Assembly: GCA_947373775.1 (NCBI GenBank)
Contig: CANBZE010000020.1
Coordinates: 1 to 14,349, forward strand
DNA from: Alphaproteobacteria bacterium
Lineage (GTDB): Bacteria > Pseudomonadota > Alphaproteobacteria > Micropepsales > Micropepsaceae
DNA: 14,349 nt
Direction of reading: 5' to 3'
Each line of letters begins with the position of its first letter. The first letter of the stretch is position 1. Shown here piece by piece: positions 1 to 6,464 of this stretch. The translations under genes and the position numbers were made by a program. Below the pieces are notes generated by a model, which was not told where the DNA came from, ran no database searches, and saw only the letters and a list, made by a program, of their open reading frames with translations.

Positions 1-66
1 ACATTGTCGGTGGGATGAAGCCGCAGGAAAGACGCCATGATTGCTCCTGGATGCGAAGGAGGCTCT

Positions 67-72
67 TATAGT
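67..72 (+). promoter_or_regulatory. possible -10 element for the mutarotase gene
   Basis: TATAGT matches the sigma-70 -10 consensus at five of six positions. It would start transcription near 79, giving a leader of about 20 nt to the ATG at 100. No good -35 lies at the right distance (TTGCTC at 41-46 is 20 nt away), so this is tentative. Confidence 0.25.
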
Positions 73-99
73 CCAAGCCCTTGCCCGGAGAATAACAAA

Positions 100-441
100 A
101 TGAGCCGCCGCCTGTGCTTCGCGCTGGACCTGGTCAACGATGCCGCCAAAATCGCCGAATATGAGGGGTTTCATGCCCCCGGCGGGGTGTGGCCGCAGAT
201 CGTGGACGACATCCGCGCCCAGGGGATCGAAGGCATGGAAATCTGGCGCACCGGCGACCGGATGGTAATGATCGCCACCGTGGCCGACGACTATCCTCGC
301 GCCCGCAATATCCCGCCGGAATATGATCAGTGGGAGACCCTGATGTGGGGCTTCCAGAAGGCCCTGCCCCATGCCGCGCCGGGCCAGAAATGGGTGCCAA
401 TGGACAAGATTTTCGATCTGGCTCAGCAGAAGGGCCGCTGA
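100..441 (+). CDS. L-rhamnose/L-fucose mutarotase family protein (COG3254, DUF718)
   Basis: A small cytosolic protein of 113 residues that should interconvert the alpha and beta anomers of a 6-deoxy sugar. Family features seen: the opening MSRRLCFALDL strand, Y21 and H25 in YEGFHAPGGVWP (family form YxxxHxxxWPE), MEIWRTGDRMVMI near 46-58, W78 and W83 near the usual Trp pair, and a C-terminal KIFDL. The spacing resembles, from memory, the variant found in L-fucose clusters as much as E. coli RhaM, so the sugar is left open. The ATG at 100 is chosen because it aligns with RhaM and has GGAG at 87-90. An in-frame ATG at 37 has a fair AGGA at 25-28 but would add 21 non-family residues. Downstream genes are secreted oxidative proteins, an unusual setting. 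The rhamnonate dehydratase in this window lies 12 kb away on the other strand. Confidence 0.85.
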   Translation: MSRRLCFALDLVNDAAKIAEYEGFHAPGGVWPQIVDDIRAQGIEGMEIWRTGDRMVMIATVADDYPRARNIPPEYDQWETLMWGFQKALPHAAPGQKWVPMDKIFDLAQQKGR

Positions 442-445
442 TCGG

Positions 446-467
446 TTGACACGGGTACCCGAACCGG
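446..467 (+). promoter_or_regulatory. consensus -35 box with a 10-bp palindrome beside it, upstream of the CHRD gene
   Basis: TTGACA at 446-451 is a perfect sigma-70 -35 box. It is followed at once by the palindrome CGGGTACCCG at 452-461, which would lie in the promoter spacer, a usual place for a repressor site. Outer arms CGGTT (443-447) and AACCG (462-466) add further dyad symmetry with a 4-nt offset. The -10 is poor: AAAACT or AAACTT around 468-474. If used, this promoter would separate the CHRD and PQQ dehydrogenase genes from the mutarotase upstream. Confidence 0.35.
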
Positions 468-500
468 AAAACTTGGCCCGCCCACGGGAGGAAGTGGATC

Positions 501-1031
501 GTGATTTCAAAAACCGTTTCGCGCGCCTTGATCGCTATGGCCTTATCGGCCGCCTTTTGCGCGCCCGCGCTAGCCGCGGAGAATTATCAGACCGATATCG
601 GTCCGACGCCGAAAAACGGCCGGCAGGGCGCCAACGTCCAGGGCCGCGGCACGGTGCTGGCCGTGCTCGACAACAACAAGTTTTCACTCAGCGGCAAGTT
701 CGCCGGGCTGTCCTCGCCCGCGACACAAGCCCGCCTGCACATCGGCAACGTGATGGGTGGAACCGGACCTGCCCTCGGTGACCTCACGATCCCAAAGGCA
801 CAGAGCGGCACCATATCGGGCACCTTCACCCTGACGCCGGATCAGGTCGCGGCTTTGAAGAGCGGCAAGCTCTACGTCATCCTCGACAGCCAGAGCGCGC
901 CCAAGGGCAATCTGTGGGGCTGGTTCCAGCCCGCGCACATCACCGTCGGACCCGACGTGCCGCAGATGTACGACTGGTATATCCCCAGCATTCTCAATGA
1001 CGAGCCACCGGCGAAAAAGCCCGGCGCGTGA
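501..1031 (+). CDS. secreted CHRD-domain protein
   Basis: A protein of 176 residues. Residues 1-25 form a Sec signal peptide ending in ALA, with cleavage likely before AENYQ. The rest, about 50-148, looks like one CHRD domain: an immunoglobulin-like beta fold with the pattern ARLHIGN near the middle, SGTISGTFTLTPDQVAAL, then LYVILDSQ...GNLWGWF, corresponding to the family ending in which a strand like VHT..nPxGEIRGxf is found. CHRD domains occur in chordin and in many bacterial secreted proteins and have no known enzymatic role. The start is GTG at 501, supported by GGAGGA at 487-492 with 8-nt spacing. The gene sits 20 nt before the PQQ dehydrogenase start, so co-transcription is likely and an accessory or partner role for that enzyme is possible, though this is inferred from position only. 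Confidence 0.75.
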   Translation: MISKTVSRALIAMALSAAFCAPALAAENYQTDIGPTPKNGRQGANVQGRGTVLAVLDNNKFSLSGKFAGLSSPATQARLHIGNVMGGTGPALGDLTIPKAQSGTISGTFTLTPDQVAALKSGKLYVILDSQSAPKGNLWGWFQPAHITVGPDVPQMYDWYIPSILNDEPPAKKPGA

Positions 1032-1050
1032 CCGGCGGAGCGATAAAGAC

Positions 1051-3156
1051 ATGATCAAGAATCGGAAAAAGTCTTCCATGCGCGCTTTCGCTGCCGCCGT
1101 CACATGCGCGGCGGCCGGCGCCGCTGGCCTGTTTGCATGGGACGCCATTGCGCAGACCGCAGCTGCCCCCGGCCCCTTCACGGACGCGCAGGCGCAGGCC
1201 GGAAAGTCTGTCTATGACGGCAAATGCGCCGTCTGCCATGAGGCTGGCGGCGAAACCATCAAGCTGATCGGCGCGGGCTTCACCGATACATGGAGAACCC
1301 GCAGCACCAAGGATTTTTATACCCGCATCAAGACCACCATGCCGTTCAGCAATCCCGGCAGCCTGAGCGATGCCGAAACCGCCCAGGTCGTGGCGTATAT
1401 TCTCAAGAGCAACGGCGCCACGGCCGGCAGCGCAGACTTCACCCCGGCAACGGCGGTGCCGATCAGCACCGCCCTCCCGGCGCGCCGGGGCGGCGGCCTG
1501 TATGCGGGCTATACCAGTCTCAGCGGCGCACCCCAGCCCACAGGCATCACCTTTCCGGGCACGGTCGAAAAATACACGCCGGTCACCGAAGAGATGCTGC
1601 TGCATGCGCCGGCTTCGGACTGGCTGATGCACTACCAGAATTATGCCGGCTGGAGCCATTCGCCGCTCAAGCAGATCAATACGAAGAATGTGAAAGGTCT
1701 GCAGCTGCGCTGGGTCTGGTCGCTGGATGACGGTGAACGCCAGCAGATCACACCGCTGGTGCATGACGGCGTGATGTTCGTTTCCACTGTCGTCAACAAC
1801 AAGGTGCAGGCGCTCAACGCCGCGACCGGCGATCTAATCTGGGAAAATTCGCTGGGCCCGCGGCTGGAAAATCAGGTCAATGCCACGGCGCGTACCATGG
1901 TGCTGTACGGCAACCAGCTCTTCTATCCCGCGAGTGATGCGACGCTGTACGCGCTCGACGCGCGCACCGGAAAGGTCAACTGGAAGTTCAAGCATACCGA
2001 TTTCGGCCACGACAAGATCGGCGGCCTGATGATCGCCGACGGCAAGCTCATTGTCGGGCGCGGCGTCTGCGACGAGGCTTCGCTGGAAGACCGCTGCTTC
2101 ATCGCTGCCTATGACGTCAAGGACGGCCATCAGCTCTGGAAATTCTCGACCGTCGCCTATACCGGCGAGCCGGGCGGAGACAGTTGGGGCGAGATGACCA
2201 ACGGCCAGCGGGCCGGCGCCGACGCCTGGATCGCGGGCACCTATGATCCCAAGCTACGGCTGATCTATTGGGGCACCGGCCAGGCCAAGTCGGGCAAGAA
2301 CGGCATCGGCGACAAGCTTTTCAGCAATGCCACGATTGCGCTGGACGTCGATACCGGCAAGCTCAAATGGTACCACCAGCCCGCACCGGACGAAGGCCTG
2401 GACCTGGATGAGGTCTATGAGAAGATCCTGGTGGACAACGGCTCGCAGAAGCTTCTTCTGACCGCCGGCAAGAAAGGCATTCTCTGGAAGCTTGACCGCA
2501 CCGACGGCAAGTTCCTGGATTACAAGCCGATGGTTTTCCAGAATGTCTTTACCAGCATCGATCGCAAGACCGGCCGCGGCACCTACCGCGACGATATCCT
2601 GCATCCCGGGCCGGGCGGCTCGCGTCCGTCATGCCCGGCCCAGTCGGGCGGCCATAACTGGCCGGCCGCAAGCTACGTTCCCGAAGACGATTTGATCATC
2701 TTTCCGCTGGACCAGATCTGCGTCACCGCGCAGGGCGACATGATCGGCAATTACGAAGCGCCCGCATCGGACGGCAATATGGGGCGCGTGAGCGCGTACC
2801 GGGTGAAGGATTTGAAGCCGATCTGGACATTCCAGCAACGTGCGCCCTTCCTCACCAGCACCATGACGACGGCGGGCGGCATCGGCTTTGTCGGTGACTG
2901 GGACCGCACCTTCCGGGCGTTTGACGTGAAGACCGGCAAGACCTTGTGGACCACCCGGCTGGGGACCACGGCGCAGGGTTTTCCGACAACCTTCAGCGTC
3001 GGCGGCGAGCAGTTCGTGGCGGTTCCGACCGGCTATAATGGCGGCAGCCCGCAGCTCAGGCCCAGCAGCATGTTCGCCTTTGAGCGCAATCGCCCGCTGG
3101 TCGGTCACGCCGTCTATGTTTTCGCCCTGCCGAAAGCCCGGCCGAAAGCGAAGTGA
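1051..3156 (+). CDS. PQQ-dependent quinohaemoprotein dehydrogenase, N-terminal cytochrome c
   Basis: A periplasmic dehydrogenase of 701 residues that should oxidise an alcohol or sugar substrate with PQQ and pass electrons through haem c to the respiratory chain. After a signal peptide (about 1-35, ending near AIAQ) comes a cytochrome c domain: CAVCH with C59, C62 and H63, and axial Met97 in TTMPFSNPGSLS. From about 190 the eight-bladed quinoprotein propeller begins with DWLMHYQNYAGWSHSPLKQIN. Tryptophan-docking repeats follow (ALNAATGDLIWE, ALDARTGKVNWK, FDVKTGKTLWTTR), as does SGGHNWPAASY. W393 in ADAWIAGTYDP and D451/D453 in GLDLDEV match the Trp and Asp of methanol dehydrogenase. The Asn of the usual GSGN/GTGN motif is Gln411 here (WGTGQ), and the adjacent-Cys disulfide is absent. 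Most quinohaemoprotein alcohol dehydrogenases carry haem at the C-terminus; the order here is the one described for polyvinyl-alcohol dehydrogenases. The ATG at 1051 has GGAG at 1037-1040. The upstream ATG at 997 lies inside the CHRD gene and is disfavoured. Substrate unknown. Confidence 0.88.
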   Translation: MIKNRKKSSMRAFAAAVTCAAAGAAGLFAWDAIAQTAAAPGPFTDAQAQAGKSVYDGKCAVCHEAGGETIKLIGAGFTDTWRTRSTKDFYTRIKTTMPFSNPGSLSDAETAQVVAYILKSNGATAGSADFTPATAVPISTALPARRGGGLYAGYTSLSGAPQPTGITFPGTVEKYTPVTEEMLLHAPASDWLMHYQNYAGWSHSPLKQINTKNVKGLQLRWVWSLDDGERQQITPLVHDGVMFVSTVVNNKVQALNAATGDLIWENSLGPRLENQVNATARTMVLYGNQLFYPASDATLYALDARTGKVNWKFKHTDFGHDKIGGLMIADGKLIVGRGVCDEASLEDRCFIAAYDVKDGHQLWKFSTVAYTGEPGGDSWGEMTNGQRAGADAWIAGTYDPKLRLIYWGTGQAKSGKNGIGDKLFSNATIALDVDTGKLKWYHQPAPDEGLDLDEVYEKILVDNGSQKLLLTAGKKGILWKLDRTDGKFLDYKPMVFQNVFTSIDRKTGRGTYRDDILHPGPGGSRPSCPAQSGGHNWPAASYVPEDDLIIFPLDQICVTAQGDMIGNYEAPASDGNMGRVSAYRVKDLKPIWTFQQRAPFLTSTMTTAGGIGFVGDWDRTFRAFDVKTGKTLWTTRLGTTAQGFPTTFSVGGEQFVAVPTGYNGGSPQLRPSSMFAFERNRPLVGHAVYVFALPKARPKAK

Positions 3157-3201
3157 GGGCAAGAATCCTCTGATGCGCACGCCAAATCGGCAAAGTGGTA
3201 A

Positions 3202-4308
3202 TCAGGCCTTGGCCACAGCCTGCGCCACCAACTCGCCCACCAGATGGGTGGGATGGGGACGCACCGCCGCCTCATACAGCGAAGTCAGCACCACACAGAC
3301 GGTGCCCGTGTCCGGATCAGCCCAGGAATAAGTGCCGGTCGAGCCGTTATGCCCGAAGGTCCTGGGACCACACGGCGGCGCACCGACGCTGGGCGGCAGG
3401 TCGAAACCCAGGCCGCTGGCCTTTACACCTGCCGGGCTCTGGTTGGTGATCATCAGCGCCTCGGTCGCAGGTTTCAGGATGCGGCCACGCTGGTTCAGAA
3501 ACTCATCATAGAAGCGTGCGACGTCGGCGGCGCTGCCCAGCGCCCCGCCCCAGGGCGCACCCAGGTTGCGCCAATACTCGCTGTTCCAGTTCCAGCCGTT
3601 CCAGCTTTTCTTGCCGGCATCGGTCATGGCGGGCGCGCCCTGGCTGGGGACCGTCGTGCTGTTGGCGCGCCCGCGCAGGCCGTAGCCGGTGTGGCGCATG
3701 CCCAGCTTTTGGAGCACCCGTTCTTCCACAATGTCGGGAAAAGGCTTGCCGGTGACCTTCTGAGCGATCTCCGCCGAGAAGAGAATGCCCATGCTGGAAT
3801 AGGAATACTTGGTGCCGGGCGCGAACTTGAGCGGCGCCTTGATCGCACCTTCGCGGTAATCCGACAGTGGCGCATGCTTCTCGCGCAGCATTTCGTCATC
3901 GGCCAGCATGTCGGGCAAGCCGCCGGTATGGGTCAGGCAATTGCGAACGGTGATGGTCTCGCGCCCCTCGCCGGTGAAGGTTGGGAAGAATTTCACCACC
4001 TTGTCGTCCAGCGAAAGCTGGCCGGCATCCACCAGGGTCATCACCGCCACCGCCGTCATTGGCTTGGTGATGGAGGCCAGCAGGAACACCGGCTCGGTCC
4101 CCTTGGCGGTGCCAAAATTGCGGGCATATTTGCGGGGTCCTTGCGTCACCAGGATCGAGGCGCCCTGCACCCGGCCGTCCGCGATCCAGCCGTCCATCAC
4201 CTTGGCGGCGTCGTCCAGCTTGGCGGTGTCCCATTTGCCGGCGGACTGGGCCATGGCCGGTGTTGCGATCATGGCGGCTGCCCCCGTCATCATGTCCCTG
4301 CGGTTCAT
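3202..4308 (-). CDS. exported serine hydrolase, beta-lactamase/family VIII esterase fold
   Basis: A protein of 368 residues in the class C beta-lactamase / penicillin-binding-protein-like fold, which also includes family VIII esterases and amide hydrolases. The N-terminus MNRRDMMTGAAAMIATPAMA is a short twin-arginine-type leader ending in AMA, so Tat export is plausible. The nucleophile motif SITK is S79-K82. LTHTGGLPD at 125-133 is typical of the group. The second motif is Y170-S-S172, where many members have YxN. The third is HNGSTG at 320-325 in place of the lactamase KTG, which favours an esterase or peptidase over a true antibiotic lactamase. The ATG at 4308 is preceded on its strand by an AAGGGA-like site. 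It is convergent with the PQQ dehydrogenase gene (45 nt gap, no clear terminator) and divergent from kdgD. It may act on a periplasmic ester or lactone, but nothing in the sequence identifies the substrate. Confidence 0.85.
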   Translation of the reverse strand: MNRRDMMTGAAAMIATPAMAQSAGKWDTAKLDDAAKVMDGWIADGRVQGASILVTQGPRKYARNFGTAKGTEPVFLLASITKPMTAVAVMTLVDAGQLSLDDKVVKFFPTFTGEGRETITVRNCLTHTGGLPDMLADDEMLREKHAPLSDYREGAIKAPLKFAPGTKYSYSSMGILFSAEIAQKVTGKPFPDIVEERVLQKLGMRHTGYGLRGRANSTTVPSQGAPAMTDAGKKSWNGWNWNSEYWRNLGAPWGGALGSAADVARFYDEFLNQRGRILKPATEALMITNQSPAGVKASGLGFDLPPSVGAPPCGPRTFGHNGSTGTYSWADPDTGTVCVVLTSLYEAAVRPHPTHLVGELVAQAVAKA

Positions 4309-4451
4309 CCGGTTTTCCCTTTTATATTTACCCCTTCCCTATCACGCCCATCCAAAAACCGCATCGGTTCATAGCCAGTTAGGGTTGGCGGGCATGAGCC
4401 AGACCCGCTAAAACCCGCACCGTTCACCGCACCGCACAAGGACCTGAAGTC
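4309..4451. promoter_or_regulatory. divergent intergenic region, serine hydrolase / kdgD
   Basis: This 143-bp gap should hold promoters for both genes. On the minus strand an AT-rich block (4321-4330) reads TAAATATAAA and is the best -10 candidate for the hydrolase. AACCGcatCGGTT at 4357-4369 is a perfect 5-bp dyad with a 3-nt spacer, a possible operator. Toward kdgD, GGGTT/AACCC (4382-4386, 4412-4416) enclose GCGGG/CCCGC (4388-4392, 4404-4408), so a kdgD leader could fold into a nested hairpin with an 11-nt loop. No convincing -35/-10 pair for kdgD was found and no CAAT-N11-ATTG dyad like that before gudP is present. Confidence 0.4.
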
Positions 4452-5375
4452 ATGAGCGACATGTCGCCCACCGAAATGGCGCAGATCCTGGCCAAGGGCC
4501 TCCTGTCCTTCCCCGTCACCCATTTCAACAAGGACTTCCAGTTCCAGGAAGGCCCTTACCGCGAACATTGCGCCTGGCTGCTGAGCTTCAAGCGCCTGAC
4601 CGGCCTGTTCGCCGCCGGCGGCACCGGCGAGTTCTTTTCCCTGACCCCGTCCGAAGTGGAAATGGTCGTCACCGCAGCGGTGAAAGAGACCAAGGGCCTG
4701 ACCCCGGTGATCGCCGGCTGCGGCTATGGCACCGCCATCGCGATCGAGCTGGCCAAGTCGGCCGAGAAGGCCGGCGCCGATGGGTTGCTGCTGCTGCCGC
4801 CCTACCTGATGGTGCCGAACCAGGAAGGCCTGATGGCGCATGTCGAAGCGGTGTGCAAAGCCGTGAAGATCGGCGTCATCGTCTACAACCGCGACAATGC
4901 CGTCCTGACCGAAGACAGCCTGGCCAAGTTGTGCGACCGCAATCCCAACCTGGTCGGCTTCAAGGACGGCGTCGGCGACATCGAGCTGATGATGCGCGTC
5001 TATGCCAAGATGGGCGACCGCCTGACTTATGTCGGCGGTTTGCCGACGGCGGAAACCTTCGCCCTGCCCTACCTGGAAATGGGCGTCACCACCTATTCCT
5101 CGGCCATCTACAATTTCATGCCGGAATGGGCGTTGTCCTTCTATGACGCGGTGCGCGCCAAGGATCAGGCCAAGGTGATTAAGGGCCTGAAGGAATTCGT
5201 GCTGCCCTATATCGCCATCCGCAACGAGAACAGGGGCTATGCCGTGTCCATCGTGAAGGCGGGCATGACCGCCATCGGCCGCCCGTCCGGCCCGGTGCGC
5301 GCGCCCCTGACCGACCTGACACAGGACCAGTTTGCCCGCCTGAAAAAGCTGATCGAAGCCACCAAGCCAGTTTGA
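4452..5375 (+). CDS. kdgD: 5-dehydro-4-deoxyglucarate dehydratase
   Basis: A cytosolic class I aldolase-fold enzyme (dihydrodipicolinate synthase/N-acetylneuraminate lyase superfamily) of 307 residues that dehydrates and decarboxylates 5-keto-4-deoxy-D-glucarate to 2,5-dioxopentanoate. Seen in the sequence: AAGGTGEF at 54-61 (substrate carboxylate loop), Y145 in VIVYNRDNA, and the Schiff-base lysine K171 in [10 protein letters not shown]. The [10 protein letters not shown] opening, YNRDNA and the [14 protein letters not shown] segment are characteristic of KdgD rather than DapA or NanA. Length matches the family. The ATG at 4452 has AAGGA at 4438-4442; a second in-frame ATG at 4461 is less well placed. 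It is the step where the glucarate and galactarate branches meet, and gudD and garD lie downstream on the same strand. The dehydrogenase that would convert its product to 2-oxoglutarate is not in the window. Confidence 0.93.
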   Translation: MSDMSPTEMAQILAKGLLSFPVTHFNKDFQFQEGPYREHCAWLLSFKRLTGLFAAGGTGEFFSLTPSEVEMVVTAAVKETKGLTPVIAGCGYGTAIAIELAKSAEKAGADGLLLLPPYLMVPNQEGLMAHVEAVCKAVKIGVIVYNRDNAVLTEDSLAKLCDRNPNLVGFKDGVGDIELMMRVYAKMGDRLTYVGGLPTAETFALPYLEMGVTTYSSAIYNFMPEWALSFYDAVRAKDQAKVIKGLKEFVLPYIAIRNENRGYAVSIVKAGMTAIGRPSGPVRAPLTDLTQDQFARLKKLIEATKPV

Positions 5376-5399
5376 GGCCAACGTCTTTCCCGCTATAGG
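5372..5399 (+). promoter_or_regulatory. possible promoter for a leaderless LysR-gene transcript
   Basis: TTGAGG (5372-5377) and TATAGG (5394-5399) form a -35/-10 pair with a 16-nt spacer, each matching consensus at four positions. The -10 ends 8 nt before the ATG at 5408, so a normal start point would fall on or next to the start codon. The same stretch lacks a clear Shine-Dalgarno site. The pair overlaps the stop codon of kdgD. Confidence 0.35.
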
Positions 5400-5407
5400 G
5401 TTGGGCC

Positions 5408-6352
5408 ATGACAGGCCCCTCCTTCTGGTCCCAGTTCGAACTGCGCCAGCTTCGCTGTTTCGTCGCGGCCGCCGAGGAATTGCATTTCGGCCGCGCCGCC
5501 GCGCGCATGAACATGACCCAGCCGCCACTGTCGCGGCAGATTCAGCTTCTGGAACATGTGCTGGGGGTTCGCCTGTTGGACCGCACCAGCCGTGCCGTAA
5601 AGCTGACACCGGCGGGGCGCGTGTTCCTGCTGGAAGCGCGCCGCATCCTGCGCCTGACCGAAAGCGCCGCCCTGGCCACCCGCCGCATCGCGTCGGGCGA
5701 GGCCGGCACCATCACCTTGGGATTCACCGCCGCCAGCGGTTACAGCTTTTTGCCGCGCCTGCTTTTGCAACGCGCCAGCCATGCCCCCAACATCGACGTG
5801 GCGCTGAAGGAGATGGTGTCGTCCGAACAGGTGGAAAGCCTGGTCACCGGGCGCATCGATGTCGGCCTGCTGCGTCCGCCCATCGCGCGCAGCGAATTCA
5901 CCACCCTGAAAGTGGCCGAAGAACATCTGGTCGCGGCGCTGCCGATGGGCGATCCGCGCCTGTCCGAAGCGACCCTGACCCTGAAGCATTTCCACCGCCA
6001 GCCGCTGATCATGTATGCGGCCGAAGGGGCACGCTATTTCCACGACATGCTGGCCGGCCTGTTCGAGGCCGAAGGCGTGGCGCCCGTCACCATCCAGTCT
6101 TTGGCCCAGATCCATTCCATGCTGGCCCTGGTGCGCGCCGGCATCGGCGCGGCGTTGGTGCCCGAAGCGGCCATGTCATTGCATTTCGATGACGTGCAGT
6201 TTCGCCCGGTGGAAACCAACCCGCCCGCACCCGTGGAGCTGTATGCCGCCTGGCGCAGCGACAATGACAATCCAGCGCTTTCGGCTTTCCTGGATCTGCT
6301 GCGGACCGAACCGGATCCCGAGACGCTCGACGCACTCGCAGCAGAGGAATAG
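5408..6352 (+). CDS. LysR-family transcriptional regulator of the aldarate cassette
   Basis: A 314-residue LysR-type regulator. The winged helix-turn-helix at about 11-70 has the standard features: ELRQLRCFVAAAEELHFGRAA, then MTQPPLSRQIQLLEHVLGVRLLDRTSR and LTPAGRVFL. A linker helix follows, then the periplasmic-binding-protein-like effector domain from about 95 (GTITLGFTAASGYSFLPRLL) to about 300. The family usually binds an interrupted T-N11-A dyad as a tetramer and responds to a pathway metabolite. It lies 32 nt after kdgD and 153 nt before gudP, all on one strand, so glucarate, galactarate or 5-keto-4-deoxyglucarate are the natural effector candidates. A fitting dyad sits just past its stop codon. 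No good ribosome site precedes the ATG at 5408. An alternative is that it is expressed by read-through from kdgD. Confidence 0.9.
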   Translation: MTGPSFWSQFELRQLRCFVAAAEELHFGRAAARMNMTQPPLSRQIQLLEHVLGVRLLDRTSRAVKLTPAGRVFLLEARRILRLTESAALATRRIASGEAGTITLGFTAASGYSFLPRLLLQRASHAPNIDVALKEMVSSEQVESLVTGRIDVGLLRPPIARSEFTTLKVAEEHLVAALPMGDPRLSEATLTLKHFHRQPLIMYAAEGARYFHDMLAGLFEAEGVAPVTIQSLAQIHSMLALVRAGIGAALVPEAAMSLHFDDVQFRPVETNPPAPVELYAAWRSDNDNPALSAFLDLLRTEPDPETLDALAAEE

Positions 6353-6360
6353 ACGCTCCG

Positions 6361-6383
6361 ATCAATGCTAAGCCCGCATTGAT
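6361..6383. promoter_or_regulatory. LysR-type operator dyad upstream of gudP
   Basis: ATCAATGC (6361-6368) and GCATTGAT (6376-6383) are perfect 8-bp inverted arms around a 7-nt spacer. Within them lies CAAT-N11-ATTG, an exact T-N11-A LysR-box layout. It begins 9 bp after the LysR stop codon and about 120 bp before the gudP start. It is not GC-rich and has no T-run after it, so an operator fits better than a terminator. Confidence 0.6.
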
Positions 6384-6397
6384 TGCTTGAACCTTTG

Positions 6398-6414
6398 GCT
6401 TGGACGGGCCAAGC
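6398..6414. promoter_or_regulatory. second T-N11-A dyad upstream of gudP
   Basis: GCTTGG (6398-6403) and CCAAGC (6409-6414) are perfect 6-bp arms with a 5-nt spacer, and they contain a T-N11-A pair (6400 and 6412). The centre is 34 bp from that of the stronger dyad at 6361-6383. This spacing is compatible with recognition and activation half-sites of a LysR tetramer. The arms differ in sequence from the first dyad, so this is weaker. Confidence 0.35.
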
Positions 6415-6464
6415 TTCCATCCCTAGATTTTATGAGCCTTTTCAAGGCCCAAAATACCGATAAA

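Noticed and set aside
1..36. End of an upstream gene
   Set aside because: All three plus-strand frames close within the first 75 bases, so a gene end is possible, but the fragments are too short to recognise.
56..62. Perfect AAGGAGG ribosome-site sequence
   Set aside because: No ATG, GTG or TTG lies at a usable distance in any frame; the mutarotase has its own GGAG closer to its start.
37..99. Upstream ATG for the mutarotase
   Set aside because: It would add 21 residues absent from the family, although AGGA at 25-28 is a fair ribosome site. The ATG at 100 aligns with RhaM.
997..1050. Upstream ATG for the PQQ dehydrogenase
   Set aside because: It overlaps the CHRD gene and puts a highly charged stretch before the signal peptide. 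The ATG at 1051 has GGAG 10 nt upstream and gives a normal signal peptide.
3157..3201. Bidirectional terminator between the PQQ dehydrogenase and hydrolase genes
   Set aside because: The 45-nt gap between the two stops holds no clear inverted repeat or T-run.
3244..4374. 376-codon open frame on the plus strand
   Set aside because: Antisense to the serine hydrolase, whose SITK, HNG and signal peptide are convincing.
4305..5609. 434-codon open frame on the minus strand
   Set aside because: It is antisense to kdgD and to the start of the LysR gene, both well supported, and its product resembles no family.
6436..6448. GCCTT-ttc-AAGGC hairpin as a terminator for the LysR gene
   Set aside because: The stem is only 5 bp and no T-run follows. 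It was recorded only as part of the gudP leader.
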